The notes below the pieces were generated by a model. It was not told the origin of the DNA, did no database searches, and saw only the letters and a program-made list of their open reading frames with translations. From Luteipulveratus flavus (lineage in GTDB: Bacteria > Actinomycetota > Actinomycetes > Actinomycetales > Dermatophilaceae): a stretch of 64,000 bases of DNA. Made by a program: the position numbers and the translations under genes. The number at the start of each line of letters is the position of its first letter. Position 1 is the first letter of the stretch. The stretch lies in NCBI RefSeq assembly GCF_029439465.1, contig NZ_JAROAV010000006.1:1-64000 (forward strand), read 5' to 3'. Positions 56,349 to 64,000 of this stretch are shown here, piece by piece.

Positions 56349-57280
56349 GCGACCCGCTCGCCGTCCGCAGCACAGGGCTGACCAAGCGGTTCGGTCAGCA
56401 GACGGTGGTCGCGGGAATCGACCTGGCCGTGCCCACGGGCAGCGTCTACGGCTTCCTCGGCCCGAACGGCTCGGGCAAGACGACGACCATCCGGATGCTG
56501 CTCGGGCTGGTCCGGCCGAGCGCAGGTGAACACTCGCTGCTCGGCAGCCCGATGCCCGAGTCCGCCGGCGCGGTCCTCCCCCGCGTCGGCGCGCTCGTCG
56601 AGGGACCCGCGTTTCACCCCTACCTCTCGGGCCGGGCCAACCTGACCCGGCTGGACGACGCCGACGCGAGCACGGACCGGAGCGACACGCGGCGCCGGGT
56701 GGACGCGGCGCTGGACCGCGTCGGACTGCTGGCCGCCGCGGACAAGCGATACCGGGCGTACTCGCTGGGCATGGGTCAGCGGCTGGGGATCGCGGCAGCC
56801 CTGCTCGCACCGCGCGACCTGCTGGTGCTCGACGAGCCGACCAACGGCCTGGACCCACAGGGGACGCGGGAAGTGCGGCACCTGGTGAGCGGCCTCGCCG
56901 ACGAGGGCCGGACGGTCCTGGTCTCCAGCCACCTGCTCGCGGAGGTCGAGCAGATCTGCACCCACATCGGGGTCATGCACGACGGCAGCCTCGTCGCCCA
57001 GGGTCCGGTCGCGGAGCTGCGCGCCGGAGCCGGGCAGCGGGCGTTCGTCGAGACCACCCGCCCGCGCGACGCGGCGGCGGTGCTGCGGCAGCTCGGAGCC
57101 CGGGACATCGAGATCAGTCACGACCGTGTCGGCGCCGACCTGGGCGACGTGGTGCGGACGGACCTCGCGCCCGCGCTGGTGCGCGCCGGCGTACCCGTGC
57201 TCGCCCTCGGCGTGCAGGAGCGCAGCCTGGAGGACCTGTTCGTCTCCCTCACCGGCGAGGGCTTCGATGTCAGCGGGTAG
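56345..57280 (+). CDS. ABC transporter ATP-binding protein
   Basis: This 311-residue ATPase is of the ABC-2/drug-export type. Walker A is FLGPNGSGKTTTI, the signature YSLGMGQRLGIA (SLGMG, a variant of LSGGQ), and Walker B LLVLDEPTNGLDP. The H-loop is VSSHLLAEVE. The C-terminal 90 residues form a DUF4162-like extension (TRPRDAAAVLRQLGARDIEI). GTG 56345 overlaps the LolA-like gene, and its 3' end overlaps the permease by 14 nt. Confidence 0.92.
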   Translation: MSDPLAVRSTGLTKRFGQQTVVAGIDLAVPTGSVYGFLGPNGSGKTTTIRMLLGLVRPSAGEHSLLGSPMPESAGAVLPRVGALVEGPAFHPYLSGRANLTRLDDADASTDRSDTRRRVDAALDRVGLLAAADKRYRAYSLGMGQRLGIAAALLAPRDLLVLDEPTNGLDPQGTREVRHLVSGLADEGRTVLVSSHLLAEVEQICTHIGVMHDGSLVAQGPVAELRAGAGQRAFVETTRPRDAAAVLRQLGARDIEISHDRVGADLGDVVRTDLAPALVRAGVPVLALGVQERSLEDLFVSLTGEGFDVSG

Positions 57281-58085
57281 CCGGCTGCTGCGCTCGGAGC
57301 TGCGGCTCGTGCTCGGTCGTCGCCGCAACCAGGTCGGGCTGCTCGCGCTCGCGGCCGTCCCGGTGGTCCTGGCCATCGCCGTGAAGGTCTCGGTGTCCGA
57401 GCCCGGGCCGGAGGCGCCCGACTTCATCAGCTCGATCACCGAGAACGGCCTGTTCGTCCCGCTGGCCGCGCTCGGGCTGGAGCTGCCCTTCATCCTCCCG
57501 CTCGCCGTGGGGATCATCGCCGGCGACTCGATCGCGGGCGAGGCGAACATCGGCACGCTGCGCTACCTGCTCACCGTGCCGGTCGCCCGCGCCCGGCTGC
57601 TGGCGGTGAAGTACGCGGCGACGGTGCTGTTCACGGTGGTGGCGGTGGTCGTCGTCGCCGGGGTGGGCGCAGCCATCGGCATCGCGCTCTTCGGCAGCGG
57701 CCGGCTGACGCTGCTGTCCGGGACCCAGATCGGCACCGGGCCCGCGGTGCTGCGGGTGCTGCTCGCGATGGCGTACGTCGTCGTCTGCCTGTCGTCGCTC
57801 GCGGCGATCGGCCTGTTCTTCTCCACCCTCACCGAGCAGCCGATCGGCGCCGGGATCGCGGTCATCGCCGTCAACGTGCTGAGCCTGATCCTGGACCAGC
57901 TGCCGCAGCTGGACTGGCTCGGGCCGTACCTGCCGAACCACTACTGGGCCTCGTACATCGAGATCTTCCGCGACCCGATCAACGGGGAGCCGCTGCGCTC
58001 CGGGGTGCTCGTGGCCCTCGCGTACGCGCTGGTGGCGTGGCTGGCGGCCTGGGCGCGCTTCGCCGGCAAGGACGTGACGTCCTGA
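57267..58085 (+). CDS. ABC-2 type transporter permease
   Basis: This 272-residue membrane protein has about six helices: VGLLALAAVPVVLAIAVKV, PLAALGLELPFILPLAVGII, VLFTVVAVVVVAGVGAAIGI, LRVLLAMAYVVVCLSSLAAI, IGAGIAVIAVNVLSLIL and VLVALAYALVAWLAAWARF. It carries the DSIAGEANIGTLRYLLTVPV motif of ABC-2 permeases. ATG 57267 lies inside the ATPase gene. It pairs with the upstream ATPase. Confidence 0.9.
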   Translation: MSAGSRLLRSELRLVLGRRRNQVGLLALAAVPVVLAIAVKVSVSEPGPEAPDFISSITENGLFVPLAALGLELPFILPLAVGIIAGDSIAGEANIGTLRYLLTVPVARARLLAVKYAATVLFTVVAVVVVAGVGAAIGIALFGSGRLTLLSGTQIGTGPAVLRVLLAMAYVVVCLSSLAAIGLFFSTLTEQPIGAGIAVIAVNVLSLILDQLPQLDWLGPYLPNHYWASYIEIFRDPINGEPLRSGVLVALAYALVAWLAAWARFAGKDVTS

Positions 58086-58094
58086 GGCTCCCGC

Positions 58095-59027
58095 TCAGGC
58101 GGGCAGGTGGGTCGGCACCGTGAGGCGTGGACCGCGGCGGGGCCGGGCGATGCCCGCGAGCTCCAGCAGGCGCTGCACCCGGAACCGGTGGCCGGCGTAC
58201 GGCTGGAGCAGCTCCAGCATCCGGGCGTCGTCGCCGACCCGGCCGTCGTCGAGCGCGTACGTGACGTTCTTGGCGACGTGGTAGTCGCCGACGCTGACGG
58301 CGTCGGCGTCCCCGAGCGCGCGCTGGGCGACCTCGGCAGCGGTCCAGGCGCCGATGCCGGGCACGGCTCGCAGCCGTCGGTGCGCGTCCGCGATCGGCAG
58401 GTCCGCGCACTCCTCCAGCCGCGCGGCCACCGACAGGGCTCGCGCCACCGTGTCGGCCCGGGCGGCGTCCACCCCCGCCCGCAGCCACTCCCAGGACGGG
58501 ACCCGGCGCCAGGTGCGGACGTCCGGGGGCACGACCAGCCGGAGCTCGCCGCCGGGGCCGGGCGCGGTCTCGCCGTAGCGGCGCACGAGGCTGCGGTAGC
58601 CCGCGAACGCCTGCTTGCCGGTGACCCGCTGCTCGATGACGACCGGGATCAGCGACTCCATGACCAGGCCGCTGCACGGGACGCGGAAGTGCTGCGCCCG
58701 CCGGTGCGCGGTCGCCAGGACCGGGTGCTCCGGCACGAAACCGTCGGTGTCGTCGCCGTCGCCGAGCATCGCGGGCAGCCGGTCCAGCAGCCAGGACGCG
58801 CCCGGGCCCCAGGCCCGCGCGGTCACGGCGTCCCCGGCGACGTCCGCCCGCGCGACGGTGAGGTGCATGGTGACCGGACCGTCCGGCGTACGGCTCGCCC
58901 GCCACAGGCCCGAGGCGTCGGTGCGCCAGGTCGGGTCGTACCCGCCGTGGCGCAGCCCGGACAGGATGGCTCCCATCGGGACGGGACGGCCCGGCGCCCA
59001 GACGCGAACCGTCGGCTGCCCGCTCAC
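58095..59027 (-). CDS. AlkA-like DNA-3-methyladenine glycosylase
   Basis: This 310-residue HhH-GPD glycosylase removes alkylated bases. The helix-hairpin-helix motif is LRAVPGIGAWTAAEVAQRAL near 215, and the catalytic Asp is in DAVSVGDYHVAKNV. VVIEQRVTGKQAFAGYRSLV is the conserved central helix. The N-terminal part (1-110) is the variable beta domain. The start (GTG 59027) overlaps the stop of the gene at 59024. It is convergent with the ABC permease. Confidence 0.88.
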   Translation of the reverse strand: MSGQPTVRVWAPGRPVPMGAILSGLRHGGYDPTWRTDASGLWRASRTPDGPVTMHLTVARADVAGDAVTARAWGPGASWLLDRLPAMLGDGDDTDGFVPEHPVLATAHRRAQHFRVPCSGLVMESLIPVVIEQRVTGKQAFAGYRSLVRRYGETAPGPGGELRLVVPPDVRTWRRVPSWEWLRAGVDAARADTVARALSVAARLEECADLPIADAHRRLRAVPGIGAWTAAEVAQRALGDADAVSVGDYHVAKNVTYALDDGRVGDDARMLELLQPYAGHRFRVQRLLELAGIARPRRGPRLTVPTHLPA

Positions 59028-59815
59028 CGGCGCCGGAAGGTCAGCAGCGCCAGGCCGACGCTGGTGTCACCCTCCACCCGCTGCGCCGCTCGCAGCCGCA
59101 GACCGTCGGCCACCCCCAGCTCACCGACCAGGCTCAGGCCCTGCTCGTCGGCACGGGCGACGAGCGCTCGCAGCTCGGCGACGCCCACCCCGCCCTCCGC
59201 GGCGGGGCCCAGGCGCAGCGTGACGACCATGAGCCCGCCGCGACGCAGCGCGGTCGAGCCGATCACCAGGTCGACGTCGGCCTCGTCCGCCCGCAGCGAG
59301 CGCGGGTGGATCCGGGCGAACAGGTCGACGGTGCCCGCGTCGATGGAGGTCCCCACCACGTCCGGGCGCGTGACGTCGAGGTGGACCGGGGCGAAGCCCG
59401 CCCTGGTCGCCCACCGGGAGAACAGCGACCGCGGACCGGAGGCATCGAGCACGACCGCGCGGCGCCGGCCGTCGTCGGCCACGCGCATCAGTGCCGCGAG
59501 GGCACCGAGCGCCGCCCAGGCGGAGGTGTCGTCGAGGGTGCGTGACAGGCCGAGCGACCGGGCGGTGCGCCGAGCGGCCCGCGCCTCGACGCCGTCGACG
59601 AGGACGTCGGAGGTCCGTACGCCGCGCAGGTCGGCGGACCGCAGCCGCACCGTCACGTCGGCACGAGGGATGCGCGTCGCGGTCTGCCGGGCGGCATCAC
59701 GCACGCGTCCGGCGATCCGCTGCACCGCGGGTGAGCCGGCGAGCCGGCGCACCTCGGCGCCTGCGGCCCGCGATGCGGGGGTCCCGTGGCGCTGTCCCGG
59801 CGAGTCTCCCTTCAC
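59024..59815 (-). CDS. Methyltransferase-like protein of a glycan locus
   Basis: This is a 263-residue protein. About residues 70-260 read as a Rossmann-like alternation (RRAVVLDASGPRSLF, FAPVHLDVTRPDVVG, DVDLVIGSTALRRGGLMVVTL), which resembles a class I methyltransferase. The usual GxGxG loop is replaced by DASGPRS, so catalytic ability is doubtful. No family was recognised. It lies 42 nt after the sialyltransferase-like gene and overlaps the glycosylase gene. Confidence 0.45.
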   Translation of the reverse strand: MKGDSPGQRHGTPASRAAGAEVRRLAGSPAVQRIAGRVRDAARQTATRIPRADVTVRLRSADLRGVRTSDVLVDGVEARAARRTARSLGLSRTLDDTSAWAALGALAALMRVADDGRRRAVVLDASGPRSLFSRWATRAGFAPVHLDVTRPDVVGTSIDAGTVDLFARIHPRSLRADEADVDLVIGSTALRRGGLMVVTLRLGPAAEGGVGVAELRALVARADEQGLSLVGELGVADGLRLRAAQRVEGDTSVGLALLTFRRR

Positions 59816-59857
59816 CTGATCGAGGGTAACCGGGAGGTCTGACGGAGGGGATGCGAC

Positions 59858-60874
59858 TCAGCGCAGCCGGAGTCGCTCGTGGACACGGTCGGCGGGCGTC
59901 ACCGGGCCGGTGAACGTCTCCAGGAGGGCGCGCTGGTCGTCGCCCAGCGCGCGGTCCAGGTGCTCCAGCCCGGGCGGCGTCACTCGTACGGCCTGCAGCC
60001 CGAAGACCGCCGCGAGGTTGAGCACCGCGGTGCTGCCACCGCCGATCACCGCCGCCGCGCGCACCACCTGCGGGTCGAGCTCGGCCGGACCGCTGCCGGA
60101 CATGACCTCCAGCCCCGCGTAGCGCTCCCGCGACTCCGCCGGGTGCGGCCGGACGACGAGCCGGCCACCGGCACGGCCGACCGCGGACACCAGCTGCCCG
60201 ACGTGCTCCAGGTAGGTGTCCTCGTCCAGCAGGCCGAGGTCGGCCCAGGGCTGGGTCGCGAGCACGACGGTCCGGCTGTCGCTCGTCGGCTCGACCCCGG
60301 TGGTGTGCCGGTGGAACTCCGCGGCCACCCCGTCGACGACGGTCCAGCGGCCCTGGTCGGCCACGTAGGTCGGCCAGCGCCGGGTCGTGAGGGTGCGCGC
60401 GCCGGCGGTGACAGCGGCGGTCCGGACCGAGCGCCACGGCTCGGGCACCCCCTGGCGCGCCCAGGCCTCCCGGCGGGTGCGCCAGTCGCCGTAGGTACCG
60501 ATGCCCTCGTCGGTGACCACCACGCGAATCCGCTTGCGCGGGTTGGCCGCTCGCAGCTGGGCCCAGGGCTTGATGCCCGGCGCGCCCACCGCGACGTAGA
60601 CCGCCTCGGCGTCCTCCGGGAGCTCCCACCGGGACGCGCCGTCAGGGAACGTCACCCGCAGCCGGTCGTCCTCGGGGAGGAGCCGGAGCACGACGTCCTC
60701 GGTCACCGAGGCACGGCCGAGGAACGTGCCGCCCCCGACGTACGCGACGGTCACCGGTGTCGTACGCGCGGCGAGCTCGGCCCGCAGGTAGGAGGCGACG
60801 TAGACCAGGTGGGTCTGGCTGCGAACCCCGGTCACGACGACGTGCAACGGGCCGTGGCCCTCGCGCTCGGTCAT
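59858..60874 (-). CDS. Sialyltransferase-like GT-B glycosyltransferase
   Basis: This 338-residue protein has no membrane helix. Three motifs are shared with bacterial sialyl/polysialyltransferases: an acidic D-E-G at 122-124 (VVVTDEGIGTYGD), an H-P at 244-245 (RLVVRPHPAES) and a Ser/Thr pair at 281-282 (GGGSTAVLNLAAVFG). Spacing and the GT-B layout are consistent, but overall similarity is unknown. The sugar could be a nonulosonic or Kdn-type acid, which occurs in some actinobacterial wall polymers (inference). It starts 1 nt after the GT2 gene stop. Confidence 0.55.
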   Translation of the reverse strand: MTEREGHGPLHVVVTGVRSQTHLVYVASYLRAELAARTTPVTVAYVGGGTFLGRASVTEDVVLRLLPEDDRLRVTFPDGASRWELPEDAEAVYVAVGAPGIKPWAQLRAANPRKRIRVVVTDEGIGTYGDWRTRREAWARQGVPEPWRSVRTAAVTAGARTLTTRRWPTYVADQGRWTVVDGVAAEFHRHTTGVEPTSDSRTVVLATQPWADLGLLDEDTYLEHVGQLVSAVGRAGGRLVVRPHPAESRERYAGLEVMSGSGPAELDPQVVRAAAVIGGGSTAVLNLAAVFGLQAVRVTPPGLEHLDRALGDDQRALLETFTGPVTPADRVHERLRLR

Positions 60875-60875
60875 G

Positions 60876-61754
60876 TCAGATCACCGGCGGCCGGCCGGCG
60901 CGGGCCAGCCGGGCGACCGTGCGCCACGACATCGGGCGCCGCGGGCCGGGGTCGCTGCGCAGACCCTCGCCGAACCCTTTGAACCAGGTCCCGAGCGCCG
61001 CCTTGTCGTGGACGCGGGCCAGGGTGACACCGGTCCACGAGGCGAGGTAGACCGGGACGAGCGGCGCGGGGAGGTTGCGCCGGGCCACCCAGACCCGGTT
61101 GCGGGCGTTCATCCGGTAGAAGACCTGGTGCCGTGCGGGGCTGGTCGCGGGGTGGTTGACGACCACGGACGGCACGTACTGGATGGTCCAGCCGGCGTCG
61201 ACGAGCCGCCACGCCAGGTCGATGCCCTCGTGGCCGTAGAAGAAGTGACCGGGCCAGCCGCCCACCTGCTCGAACGCCGCGCGACGGATCATGAAGACCG
61301 CCTCCCAGAACCAGGTCGCGGGACCGGCCTTGCCGCCGTCCTCGACGTTGAACCGGGGCACCCAGCGGCGCGGCGCGGTCTTGCCGGTCGGGTCCTCGCC
61401 ACGGGGCTGGGCCACGGCGACGGCCGGGTCGCCGAGGATCACCCGCGCCAGCCGGGAGAGGACGTCGGGCGTGGGGAGGGACGCGTCGTCGTCGTAGAAG
61501 TAGAGCAGCTCGCCGCGCACCTCTCGCGCGCCGACGTTGCGGCCCTCGGGGATGCCGACGTTCTCCGGCAGGTGGACGGTGCGCACCCAGTCGGGCAGAC
61601 CCGTCGGCTCCCAGCCGTTGCCGACGAGGACGACGTCCAGCTCGACGCCCTGCTGCGCCCTCAGCGTGCGCAGCGCCTCGGCGAGCTCGGTCGGCCGGTC
61701 CCCCATGTGGAGCAGTACGACACCGACGCTGGGCAAGGTGGACTCCGCAGGCAC
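60876..61754 (-). CDS. GT2 family glycosyltransferase
   Basis: This 292-residue GT-A enzyme opens PSVGVVLLHMGDRPTELAEAL. The metal-binding DDD is at 88-90 (YFYDDDASLP), preceded by PENVGIPEGRNVGAR. FMIRRAAFEQVGGWPGHFFYG and HEGIDLAWRLVDAGW are typical of rhamnosyltransferase-like GT2. It probably elongates the same glycan as the next gene. GTG 61754 is 50 nt from the divergent gene; no Shine-Dalgarno is visible. Confidence 0.88.
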   Translation of the reverse strand: MPAESTLPSVGVVLLHMGDRPTELAEALRTLRAQQGVELDVVLVGNGWEPTGLPDWVRTVHLPENVGIPEGRNVGAREVRGELLYFYDDDASLPTPDVLSRLARVILGDPAVAVAQPRGEDPTGKTAPRRWVPRFNVEDGGKAGPATWFWEAVFMIRRAAFEQVGGWPGHFFYGHEGIDLAWRLVDAGWTIQYVPSVVVNHPATSPARHQVFYRMNARNRVWVARRNLPAPLVPVYLASWTGVTLARVHDKAALGTWFKGFGEGLRSDPGPRRPMSWRTVARLARAGRPPVI

Positions 61755-61804
61755 CGGGCTAGGCTAGACGACCGACCCGGACCGACCGACCCCAGTGAGG
61801 CAGC

Positions 61805-63196
61805 GTGCCCGACGACTTCACCCGGCCCGGGGTGCACCCGCGGCTCATCGGCGGCGAGATGGCGACCTGGTCCGACCTCGCGACGACCGCGCCGCTGCGC
61901 GCCATCGCCCCGGCCGTCCTCGCCCTGGTGCCGGAGGGCCGGCGTCGGGTTCTGCTCGCCGGCCCGCGAGCAGCCCTGCTACGTCAGCACTTTCGCGATC
62001 ACGACGTCCGGGTGCTCGTCCGCGGCGTGCCCCACGCCGAGGCGCTCGCGCAGGACGGCGCTGACGTCGTCTGCGGCGCCCTCGACCGGCTGCCCGCGGG
62101 GTCCGCGTACGACGTCGTCGTGCTGCTCGACCCCCCGGAGACGGTGCTGTCGCCCGACTCCCCCGGGCTGTCGCACGGGGACACGCTGGGCCTGGCTGCC
62201 GACGCCGTCGCCGACGACGGGTGCGTCGTCGCCCTCGTGCCGGGCGGGCTGGGCCTGGACACCCTGACCGCCGGGACGCAGCCGCACCGGCTCGCCGACG
62301 ACACCGCGTGGTGGGTCGGCACCGACGGGTACGACGTCCGCCGCCCGTTCCGCCACGAGCTGCCCGGCCTGCTGGGCGACGCCGGACTCACCCCGTGGGT
62401 CGAGCGCTCGCTCCTGCCCACCGGCGCCGACCCGGTCGTCGTGCTCGACGGCGCGTCCGAGGACGCGGTGCGGGACGCGCACGAGGCCCTGGCAGCTGCC
62501 GTACACGCGGTGCCGTACGCCGACCGCGCCGTCGACGTCCTCGCCGGTGGCGCGGCGGCCGAGCTGGCCGGAGCCTGGCTCGTCGTGGCCGGCCGTTCAC
62601 CGCGCGTGCTGCACGCACCCGCGCTCGTCGCGGACCCCGGACTCGGCGAGGCGGTCGACGGGCCGTTGCGTGGACACCGTTGGCCGCTGCTGCTCGCCCT
62701 GCGGGACGGCAACCTGTCGCGAGCTCGGACGCTGCTCGAGGAGCTGCGCGCCGGCTGCGGCGACGACACGTCGTACGACGCGGCGCTGGTCGAGCTGGCC
62801 GGACAGGTCGCCGGGGCGCCGGGCGCTCACCCGTTCGCACCGGAGCTGGACGCGCAGGCCATAGCCCGCGAGCTGCGCATCCTCGGCGGCCTGGCTGCGT
62901 CGGCCGCGGAGGTGGCCGCCCCGACGCCTCGAGCCGCTGCCCACCGCCCGCCCGCCGTCGCCGAGGACGTCGTCGAGGCGCGCCGGGAGGAGCTGGAGGC
63001 TGCGCTGCACGACCGCAGCGCCCAGGTCGCGGATCTGCAGCGGCGCGCGTCGGATCAGGAGCGACGGATCCGCGCTCTGGAGCACGCGGTCGCCACCGCT
63101 GACAGCCCGTGGCCGCGCCGCACGCTGTTCGTGCTCACCGCGCCGACGAAGCGTCTGGTCGAGGCCGCCCGCAGCCGTACGCAGCGCTCACGCTGA
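61805..63196 (+). CDS. Methyltransferase-like protein with a C-terminal coiled coil
   Basis: This is a 463-residue protein. Residues 40-190 alternate strands and helices (RRRVLLAGPRAALLRQHF, DVRVLVRGVP, YDVVVLLDPPE), resembling a SAM-dependent methyltransferase with a degenerate nucleotide loop. About 395-440 form a heptad-like coil (EARREELEAALHDRSAQVAD), ending in a basic tail. It is divergent from the GT2 gene and likely part of the same glycan locus. The specific role is unknown. The start is GTG 61805. Confidence 0.5.
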   Translation: MPDDFTRPGVHPRLIGGEMATWSDLATTAPLRAIAPAVLALVPEGRRRVLLAGPRAALLRQHFRDHDVRVLVRGVPHAEALAQDGADVVCGALDRLPAGSAYDVVVLLDPPETVLSPDSPGLSHGDTLGLAADAVADDGCVVALVPGGLGLDTLTAGTQPHRLADDTAWWVGTDGYDVRRPFRHELPGLLGDAGLTPWVERSLLPTGADPVVVLDGASEDAVRDAHEALAAAVHAVPYADRAVDVLAGGAAAELAGAWLVVAGRSPRVLHAPALVADPGLGEAVDGPLRGHRWPLLLALRDGNLSRARTLLEELRAGCGDDTSYDAALVELAGQVAGAPGAHPFAPELDAQAIARELRILGGLAASAAEVAAPTPRAAAHRPPAVAEDVVEARREELEAALHDRSAQVADLQRRASDQERRIRALEHAVATADSPWPRRTLFVLTAPTKRLVEAARSRTQRSR

Positions 63197-63222
63197 GGCG
63201 GGCGTCCGCGCCGACGCCCTGA

Positions 63223-63281
63223 CCTGGCCCTGAGCCATGTTCGCGGCACGCAGATCGTGCGCGGTGGACTCAGGGACCAGG
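63223..63281. terminator. Nested hairpin between convergent genes
   Basis: CCTGGCCCTGAG (63223-63234) pairs with CTCAGGGACCAGG (63269-63281) with one bulged base. An inner GCACG/CGTGC stem lies in the loop. It is in the 96-nt gap after the coiled-coil gene and could end both transcripts. Confidence 0.5.
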
Positions 63282-63292
63282 CGAGCGCGTGC

Positions 63293-64000
63293 TCAGGCGG
63301 CGTCGCTCAGCACGAGCAGTACCCGACGTTCGAGCACGGTGAGGTCGCCGGTGAACGGATGCGGCCTGCCACCCAGGACTGACGGCGCGACGGACCGATG
63401 ACGGTGGCCGGTCGGGGTGGTGATCTCGACCTCGTGCGCCGGTCCGGCCCGTGGTGCGGCGAGCTCGTGACCGGGATGGACCACCCGGGCCGACCAACCT
63501 GGTAGCTCCTTGGTGTCGTTGCACCGCTCGCACAGGCCCTGGCCGTTGGCCGCCTCGATCAGACCGCCGTCGGCGTACCTCACGACGTGGTCGTGATGCT
63601 GGATCGGCGCGTCGCAGAACGGAGCTCGGCAGACGCGGTCTCTGGCCGAGATGAGTCGTCGCAGCGGGCCACCGAACGTCCGGCGCCGGGAGTCCACCGC
63701 GACGGCCGTGCCGTCGGCCGGATCGATGAAGATCCGCCGGACCCAGGCACGGGCCCGCGCGCCGTCGCGGTCCGTAGCGGGCGGCCGGCCCCTCAGGCCC
63801 GCCTGGGGCTCCCCGGCAGCGATCGCCCTGGCCAGCGCGGCCGGCACCGGGCCGTGACCGTCCACCAGCCCGGGCTCGCTCCCGTCGTCCAGCAGGGTGG
63901 ACGCCGACATCACCAGCCCGATCTCCACCGGCCGGCCCCCGGCGACGGCCCTGCCCGTCAGCCTCTCGACCAGGGTGTCGGCGCGCAGCTGGGCCAGGGA
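63293..64000 (-). CDS. DUF222/HNH endonuclease, 5' part beyond the window
   Basis: About 235 residues run off the right edge: the frame is open to base 64000. DUF222 (13E12 repeat family) features include LAQLRADTLVERLTG near the edge. The HNH domain has RDRVCRAPFCDAP, QHHDHVVRYADGG and NGQGLCERCNDTKELPGW, with the zinc Cys and catalytic His visible. These genes are multi-copy in actinobacteria. The C-terminal 70 residues are variable (EVEITTPTGHRHRS). Confidence 0.88.
   Translation of the reverse strand, partial: SLAQLRADTLVERLTGRAVAGGRPVEIGLVMSASTLLDDGSEPGLVDGHGPVPAALARAIAAGEPQAGLRGRPPATDRDGARARAWVRRIFIDPADGTAVAVDSRRRTFGGPLRRLISARDRVCRAPFCDAPIQHHDHVVRYADGGLIEAANGQGLCERCNDTKELPGWSARVVHPGHELAAPRAGPAHEVEITTPTGHRHRSVAPSVLGGRPHPFTGDLTVLERRVLLVLSDAA

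Overview
This is a contiguous stretch of a high-GC (roughly 70% or more by eye) actinobacterial chromosome. Four markers fix the group: two WhiB-type iron-sulfur regulators, a mycothione reductase (mycothiol), fbiA/fbiB (coenzyme F420) and the mtrA-mtrB-lpqB block. The many GTG starts and 4-nt ATGA/GTGA overlaps fit. The order whiB1/pdtaS, the Rv3235-like gene next to secA, hpf-comF-lpqB-mtrB-mtrA, ahcY, then an SIS protein, manB, DUF3499, a zincin-fold gene, whiB2 and fbiA-fbiB is recalled from Mycobacterium tuberculosis (about Rv3219 to Rv3262). The block is therefore conserved across the phylum, with local insertions. The genus cannot be fixed by reading; a Nocardioides- or Intrasporangium-like soil actinomycete is a reasonable guess.

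Layout. 1-2.2 kb: the tail of an FtsK/EccC-like ATPase, then two related exported proteins and a small membrane protein. 2.5-9.2 kb: whiB1, pdtaS and a large NAD-glutamate dehydrogenase. 9.4-13.3 kb: two small conserved genes, a repeat island with seven 25-bp hairpin units, pruA and a hydrolase. 13.3-18.1 kb: a tightly coupled minus-strand operon (SAF/CpaB-like, CpaE-like, wax-ester-synthase-like, DUF6912-like, nucleotidyltransferase). 18.3-23.4 kb: an HTH protein, a LysM protein, an Rv3235-like protein and secA. 23.7-29.6 kb: a four-domain GNAT protein, an AlkX/YcaQ-like glycosylase coupled to a LuxR-type regulator, hpf and comF. 29.7-35.5 kb: lpqB, mtrB, mtrA and ahcY.

35.7-45.8 kb: a metallophosphoesterase-DinB fusion, a GNAT-like protein, DUF808, mycothione reductase, tryptophan 2,3-dioxygenase and the sugar-phosphate genes (SIS, Trm112-like, manB), then DUF3499, a degenerate zincin and an SDR. 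45.8-53.1 kb: DUF5719, a 1089-residue glycosyltransferase, whiB2 and fbiA-fbiB. 53.1-58.1 kb: a PhoPR-like two-component system facing a LolA-like protein and an ABC transporter, with a direct-repeat box between them. 58.1-63.2 kb: an AlkA-like glycosylase and a small glycan locus (GT2, a sialyltransferase-like GT-B enzyme, two methyltransferase-like proteins). 63.3 kb to the end: the C-terminal part of a DUF222/HNH endonuclease.

Most of the window is core envelope, secretion, redox and development machinery. The most unusual pieces are the tetra-GNAT protein (23671-25968), the phosphoesterase-DinB fusion (35950-37287), an F420 ligase without a recognisable nitroreductase domain (52056-53129), the PhoP-type box controlling a putative LolA-like/ABC module (55209-55230), the sialyltransferase-like enzyme (59858-60874) and the hairpin array after pruA (10606-10780). 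No tRNA, rRNA, CRISPR array, insertion sequence or prophage was seen. Apart from the repeat island at 10483-10784, no gap exceeds about 300 bases.
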